Of a DNA stretch of 8,643 nt, positions 6,014 through 8,643 are shown piece by piece. Position numbers and translations under genes: made by a program. The stretch covers positions 1-8,643 of the forward strand of contig CALXGU010000060.1 of NCBI GenBank assembly GCA_944387905.1, given 5' to 3'. Numbering within the stretch: the first letter of the stretch is position 1; each line of letters starts with the position of its first letter. Under the pieces are notes generated by a model. The model saw only the letters and a program-made list of their open reading frames with translations. It ran no database searches and was not told where the DNA came from. This DNA comes from an uncultured Clostridia bacterium (GTDB taxonomy: Bacteria; Bacillota; Clostridia; Oscillospirales; QAKW01).

Positions 6014-7009
6014 TTAATTATTATTTATAAATGTTATAAATCTTTCAAATGCATTAGTTTCGAACCTAAAATTCGATTCTTTTATATAACTTTCGGTAAA
6101 CATGACAGCAAAAACAATTTTACCCTGTTTATCTGAGAAACGTGCCACATATTCCCATCCGTCAGCGGGCTCGATATCTGTACCGCTTGTTATATGAGTG
6201 CTGTTTATTTGATTTATAATATCTGCTATTTCAGAGCTGTCCGTTATAAATCTTGATTTCGGTATCTGGCCGGTGAGCGGATCCGATATTTGATGTACGA
6301 CCTCAATTTTTGAAATATTTGGGCTGATATTGAATTCAAAGTCAGCATTCCGCATTGCATCGTACAGCCTGACAAGCATTGCCGCAATTTGTGCCCGGGT
6401 AGCTGGTGCGTCAGGCTCAAATTTACCGTCACCCATGCCATCGATTATTCCTGTGCTTCGCATATAATCGACAGCTTCTTTTGCGTATTCCGAAGGACTG
6501 TCGAAAAATTCCGCAGCAGGGGATTGTGCCGGTTTCAAATTGATTTTGATATATCCGTCCTGCAGATATCTGTAAATAAATGTTACAATTTGCTGACGCG
6601 TGACGTTCAGCCCAATCCCAAACTCTGAGGCTGAAATACCTTTTGTAATGCCGTTATATTCAGCCCATTTGACAGCTTTTGTGTAATATTTGTCTTCTTT
6701 TATATCACTGAAAGCGGAAAACGTACTAAAACTGATGCCATTATGTATTATCATGCGCTCGAGTGCTGTCAGGAACATCTCACGCGTGACAAGCGTGTCC
6801 GGCTCAAAATTTTTTTGGGACATGCCGGTCATTATGTTCAGCTCCTTTGCACGTACCGCCGCTTCGTAAAACCAGTCACCAGAATCAATGTCTTGATATG
6901 CATAGCTGTTCAGGTTATCTTGGTAATCGTTTGCTGATGCAAGTATAGGTTCTGATAAAAGTAATGTTATTACTGCCAAAATAATAAATATATTATTGAT
7001 TTTTTTCAT
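6014..7009 (-). CDS. Secreted S-layer homology (three SLH repeats) protein
   Basis: The 331-aa product starts with a Sec signal peptide (MKKINNIFIILAVITLLLS... LASA, cleavage likely after residue 26). Three SLH domains follow at about 37-88, 98-152 and 168-220. Each has the W/Y-x2-A-V helix and the TR motif: VTREM, VTRQQ, ATRAQ. Such triplets bind secondary cell wall polymers, so the protein should be non-covalently fixed to the wall. Residues ~230-331 form a separate unrecognised domain with ITDSSEIADIINQINS and DGWEYVARFSDKQGK segments. A frame extending to 7036 exists, but I chose ATG 7009: it has AAGGAAGTG just upstream and opens directly into the signal peptide. That Shine-Dalgarno overlaps the peptidase stop codon, with a gap of only 13 bases, so the two genes form an operon. 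Anchoring is a family inference; the role of the C-terminal domain is unknown. Confidence 0.9.
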   Translation of the reverse strand: MKKINNIFIILAVITLLLSEPILASANDYQDNLNSYAYQDIDSGDWFYEAAVRAKELNIMTGMSQKNFEPDTLVTREMFLTALERMIIHNGISFSTFSAFSDIKEDKYYTKAVKWAEYNGITKGISASEFGIGLNVTRQQIVTFIYRYLQDGYIKINLKPAQSPAAEFFDSPSEYAKEAVDYMRSTGIIDGMGDGKFEPDAPATRAQIAAMLVRLYDAMRNADFEFNISPNISKIEVVHQISDPLTGQIPKSRFITDSSEIADIINQINSTHITSGTDIEPADGWEYVARFSDKQGKIVFAVMFTESYIKESNFRFETNAFERFITFINNN

Positions 7010-7022
7010 AATAATCACTTCC

Positions 7023-8240
7023 TTACATAAATTCAATACCGTATGCCCAGTTAATCATATCGTTAAGTTCAAGATATCTAGGAGATACTCCCCATCCATC
7101 AGCGATATGAAAATAATTTCTAGTTATACCGTTTTGGTTTGAAACAATAGAAAGTCCGTAAGCGACTACAGCGTGATCTGAATATGTAGTATGCTTTCTA
7201 ACAGAAACATAAAAAATTGCATTATAGGTCATTGGGAACTTATATTCTTCAACATCATCGGGATGAGAAAGAATAGAATATGTAGAGTATGGATCTATTG
7301 AGTACTCATCAAAAACAGCCTCAAAGTATTGTTCTCGTGAACTTGAAAGAGTACCACTAGAATTAGAAAAATATCCATTGGATATACCCAAATTTGCTAT
7401 TTCTGTAAAAAGTGTGTTGTTAGAACTTGGTACATTTATAGCATTTGTAGGATATCTATTGCGAAAAGCTGCTATTATGTTTGTTATAGCCGTTGGTCCA
7501 CAGTGATTACTATATCCTACTCCTTTGCCATAATCTACAGTAAAATAATCCATATAATTCTCCCAACGATCATTTTGATATGTATATACAAATTGTCCTC
7601 CATAATTTGCATTTGCATGTCCTATAGGATCTAAAATAACAGAATTAGGTGAAATATTTGTAGTTGCATTTAAAATAGCAGATTCTGGAATATTAGATAT
7701 GTTTCTACTTTGTCCTACATAATTTACTAATTCATTTTTCGAAACATTATTAGTATATAGACCTTGAACGCTTGATGAACCGTCATCAACATAGTATTCA
7801 TAACCACCTAAGTATATAATTTTATCATCTGTTGAAACGTTTAATTCGTAGAATAAAGGTTCACCTTCATCTGACCATTCTGGTATTAAATGTTCTGCAT
7901 CAAGGAATGCAGAAACAACAATGTAACCAGATGTCAATTCTATTGTGTATGCATTAATTTTATTTGAATTATCATACATTGGTATTACATTTACAACTTT
8001 AGTGTTATCATTCCAACAAATTGAGTCAGATTTCATAGCATCAACTATAAAAAGCTCTGCAATTTCGACAGCTTCATCAGCGGTAATATTTATTATGTCA
8101 TTTAATTTACTAATTGTTATCTGTACAAATTTATTATTATTAATTTTTATATTGATTTTATTATTGATTGACGAGGCATAGGTAGAAAACAAGGATGCAA
8201 AAAGTAAAATAACACATAAAACAGATATTAACTTTTTCAT
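7023..8240 (-). CDS. Secreted papain-like cysteine peptidase precursor, C10 (streptopain)-related
   Basis: The 405-aa product has a signal peptide (MKKLISVLCVILLFASLFSTYASS). The N-terminal ~40-175 resembles the C10/Spi prodomain, notably GYIVVSAFLDAEHLIPEWSDEG (105-126), which matches the usual 'gGfvivSaD..lpvLaYSdeG' pattern. The catalytic part holds NHCGPTAITNII (Cys247), YSDHAVVAYGL (His356) and YFHIADGWG (Asp381 as probable third residue). CGPTA and DGWG are closer to C39/staphopain-like papain folds than to streptopain itself, so the family is C10-related rather than certain. ATG 8240 has AAAGGA eight bases upstream. The gene is rich in Asn and much more AT-rich than the + strand operon (only 6 G/C in 8101-8160), which suggests transfer. 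It lacks an anchor of its own; the downstream SLH protein is co-transcribed. Substrate is unknown. Confidence 0.83.
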   Translation of the reverse strand: MKKLISVLCVILLFASLFSTYASSINNKINIKINNNKFVQITISKLNDIINITADEAVEIAELFIVDAMKSDSICWNDNTKVVNVIPMYDNSNKINAYTIELTSGYIVVSAFLDAEHLIPEWSDEGEPLFYELNVSTDDKIIYLGGYEYYVDDGSSSVQGLYTNNVSKNELVNYVGQSRNISNIPESAILNATTNISPNSVILDPIGHANANYGGQFVYTYQNDRWENYMDYFTVDYGKGVGYSNHCGPTAITNIIAAFRNRYPTNAINVPSSNNTLFTEIANLGISNGYFSNSSGTLSSSREQYFEAVFDEYSIDPYSTYSILSHPDDVEEYKFPMTYNAIFYVSVRKHTTYSDHAVVAYGLSIVSNQNGITRNYFHIADGWGVSPRYLELNDMINWAYGIEFM

Positions 8241-8267
8241 ATTATATTTCCTTTCTCAGTTGCATCT

Positions 8268-8282
8268 ATGATCAGTGATCAT
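8268..8282. promoter_or_regulatory. 15-bp palindrome in the peptidase leader
   Basis: ATGATCA and TGATCAT flank one central base, a perfect dyad apart from the centre. It lies 28 bases upstream of the peptidase start and ~55 bases after the predicted transcription start. It could be a repressor operator. As RNA it gives only a five-pair stem with a five-base loop, so a DNA role is more likely. Chance occurrence in AT-rich sequence is possible. Confidence 0.35.
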
Positions 8283-8305
8283 CAATAAACAGCTGCGCGA
8301 TTTGA

Positions 8306-8320
8306 TTATATAGATTTCAT
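8306..8320 (-). CDS. Four-codon leader ORF (MKSI) upstream of the peptidase
   Basis: ATG AAA TCT ATA TAA is preceded, at eight-base spacing, by a perfect AGGAGG (in 8328-8334), a stronger ribosome binding site than the peptidase's own. It lies in the transcribed leader 66 bases before the peptidase start. It may be a minimal upstream ORF, a decayed gene start, or simply a side effect of a ribosome-binding stabiliser at the 5' end. Whether it is translated cannot be told from sequence. Confidence 0.35.
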   Translation of the reverse strand: MKSI

Positions 8321-8328
8321 AACGGTAA

Positions 8329-8337
8329 CCTCCTTTC
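8329..8337 (-). promoter_or_regulatory. STAB-SD-like 5' leader element
   Basis: GAAAGGAGG lies at the predicted 5' end of the peptidase mRNA. The same motif at the 5' end of long leaders (cry3A-type STAB-SD in Bacillus) is known to bind 30S subunits and protect mRNA from 5' exonucleases. Position and sequence match; function here is inferred. Confidence 0.45.
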
Positions 8338-8343
8338 TTATAT

Positions 8344-8372
8344 ATAATATAATAATATGCAATATATGTCAA
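8344..8372 (-). promoter_or_regulatory. Sigma-A type promoter of the peptidase-SLH operon
   Basis: On the minus strand a perfect TTGACA (8372-8367) is followed by 17 bases and TATTAT (8349-8344), one mismatch from TATAAT. Start of transcription is expected near 8337, giving a leader of about 97 bases. The surrounding 8341-8410 is very AT-rich. Confidence 0.75.
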
Positions 8373-8404
8373 TAGATAGATATAAAAATCAAAATAATTA
8401 TACA

Positions 8405-8566
8405 TTATGCACAAATATTTATGGTAAAAATTAGCAAATATATATACGCTGATTTATATTTATTGTCATTTTTTAAAAAACTTAAAAATAATAAAAGGCT
8501 GCCGATGGCAAGTACAAGCGCTGGGATCCAAAACTCACCTTCAGGATCTGTTTTATGCAAATCCAT
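8405..8566 (-). CDS. Small predicted membrane protein (53 aa)
   Basis: I do not recognise this protein. ATG 8566 is preceded by AGGGAG with a seven-base spacing. The 53 residues have a polar start (MDLHKTDPEGE) and a strong hydrophobic segment WIPALVLAIGSLLLFLSFL (about 13-31). A charged KNDNKYK turn (32-38) and a second, shorter hydrophobic stretch YIYLLIFTINIC (41-52) follow. It could be a small two-pass membrane protein. The first half also resembles the C-terminal membrane anchor of a surface protein. It lies 13 bases after the stop of an upstream minus-strand frame, consistent with an operon. The alternative is a + strand frame from ATG 8505, which looks less protein-like. Confidence 0.5.
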   Translation of the reverse strand: MDLHKTDPEGEFWIPALVLAIGSLLLFLSFLKNDNKYKSAYIYLLIFTINICA

Positions 8567-8579
8567 TTTTGCGCTCCCT

Positions 8580-8643
8580 TCAGATTTTTTGATTGCCTAT
8601 CGACCATACATGCGTCTCTTTTGCGGCGGCCTGGGTGTTCTGC
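8580..8643 (-). CDS. C-terminal end of an unidentified minus-strand gene (truncated by window edge)
   Basis: Reading the minus strand from 8642, a frame gives QNTQAAAKETHVWSIGNQKI and stops at TGA (8582-8580). The small membrane-protein ORF follows after 13 bases with its Shine-Dalgarno in between, a normal operon junction. Only 20 residues are visible, so no family can be named, and the choice of frame rests mainly on this junction and on the G+C, which is higher than in the leader beside it. Confidence 0.35.
   Translation of the reverse strand, partial: QNTQAAAKETHVWSIGNQKI

Noticed and set aside
5912..6136. A 74-codon + strand frame over the hairpin terminator and the end of the SLH gene
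   Set aside because: It crosses a 19-bp terminator stem and is antisense to an SLH coding sequence; no ribosome binding site and no family resemblance.
8491..8520. TGCC-ATC-GGCA hairpin followed by T-rich sequence on the minus strand as a terminator
   Set aside because: Only four pairs, interrupted T-run, and it lies inside the small membrane-protein ORF.
8505..8643. Open + strand frame from ATG 8505 (MASTSAGIQNSPSG...) to the window edge, with AAAGG upstream
   Set aside because: It is antisense to the better-supported minus-strand frames, has no visible promoter, and its residues look random. It cannot be fully excluded because it runs off the window.

Overview
The window looks like chromosome from a low-to-moderate G+C, Gram-positive-type anaerobe of the Clostridia. 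The gene order infB-rbfA-nrnA-truB-ribF, strong AGGAGG-type ribosome binding sites, lipobox signal peptides, a three-repeat S-layer homology (SLH) protein and a tRNA gene that encodes its own CCA all fit this. I cannot name a genus from the sequence alone.

Positions 1-5429 (+ strand) hold one tightly packed operon. It starts inside infB (initiation factor 2) and runs through rbfA (30S maturation), an NrnA-type DHH phosphoesterase (nanoRNA/pAp hydrolysis), truB (tRNA pseudouridine-55) and ribF (FMN/FAD synthesis). Two predicted lipoproteins of unknown function follow. Neighbours overlap by 1 to 17 bases (TAATG, ATGA or TGATG junctions), except truB-ribF, which has a 6-base gap. The first lipoprotein carries three diverged copies of a BamE/SmpA-like module. 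No terminator follows the last gene.

Positions 5430-5763 (+ strand) hold a strong extended -10 promoter only 14 bases after the operon, a leader of about 165 bases, tRNA-Pro(CGG) and an intrinsic terminator. The leader contains two exact-abutting stems arranged as an H-type pseudoknot. This is the most unusual non-coding signal in the window.

Positions 5764-5958 show no gene. A 19-bp perfect hairpin (5959-5999) then closes the convergent minus-strand transcription unit.

Positions 6014-8372 (minus strand) are a two-gene secreted-protein operon: a papain-like (C10-related) cysteine peptidase precursor, then a three-SLH-domain surface protein whose Shine-Dalgarno starts in the peptidase stop codon. 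Its promoter is clear. The leader has a GAAAGGAGG element at its very 5' end, a four-codon ORF and a 15-bp palindrome. The peptidase gene is markedly more AT-rich than the housekeeping genes and may have been acquired. At the far right edge, a small membrane-protein ORF (53 aa, minus strand) and the end of an upstream reading frame are visible.

No complete novel defence or mobile system is evident. The points worth follow-up are the tRNA leader pseudoknot, the peptidase leader, the triplicated BamE-like lipoprotein in the translation operon, and the peptidase/SLH pair.
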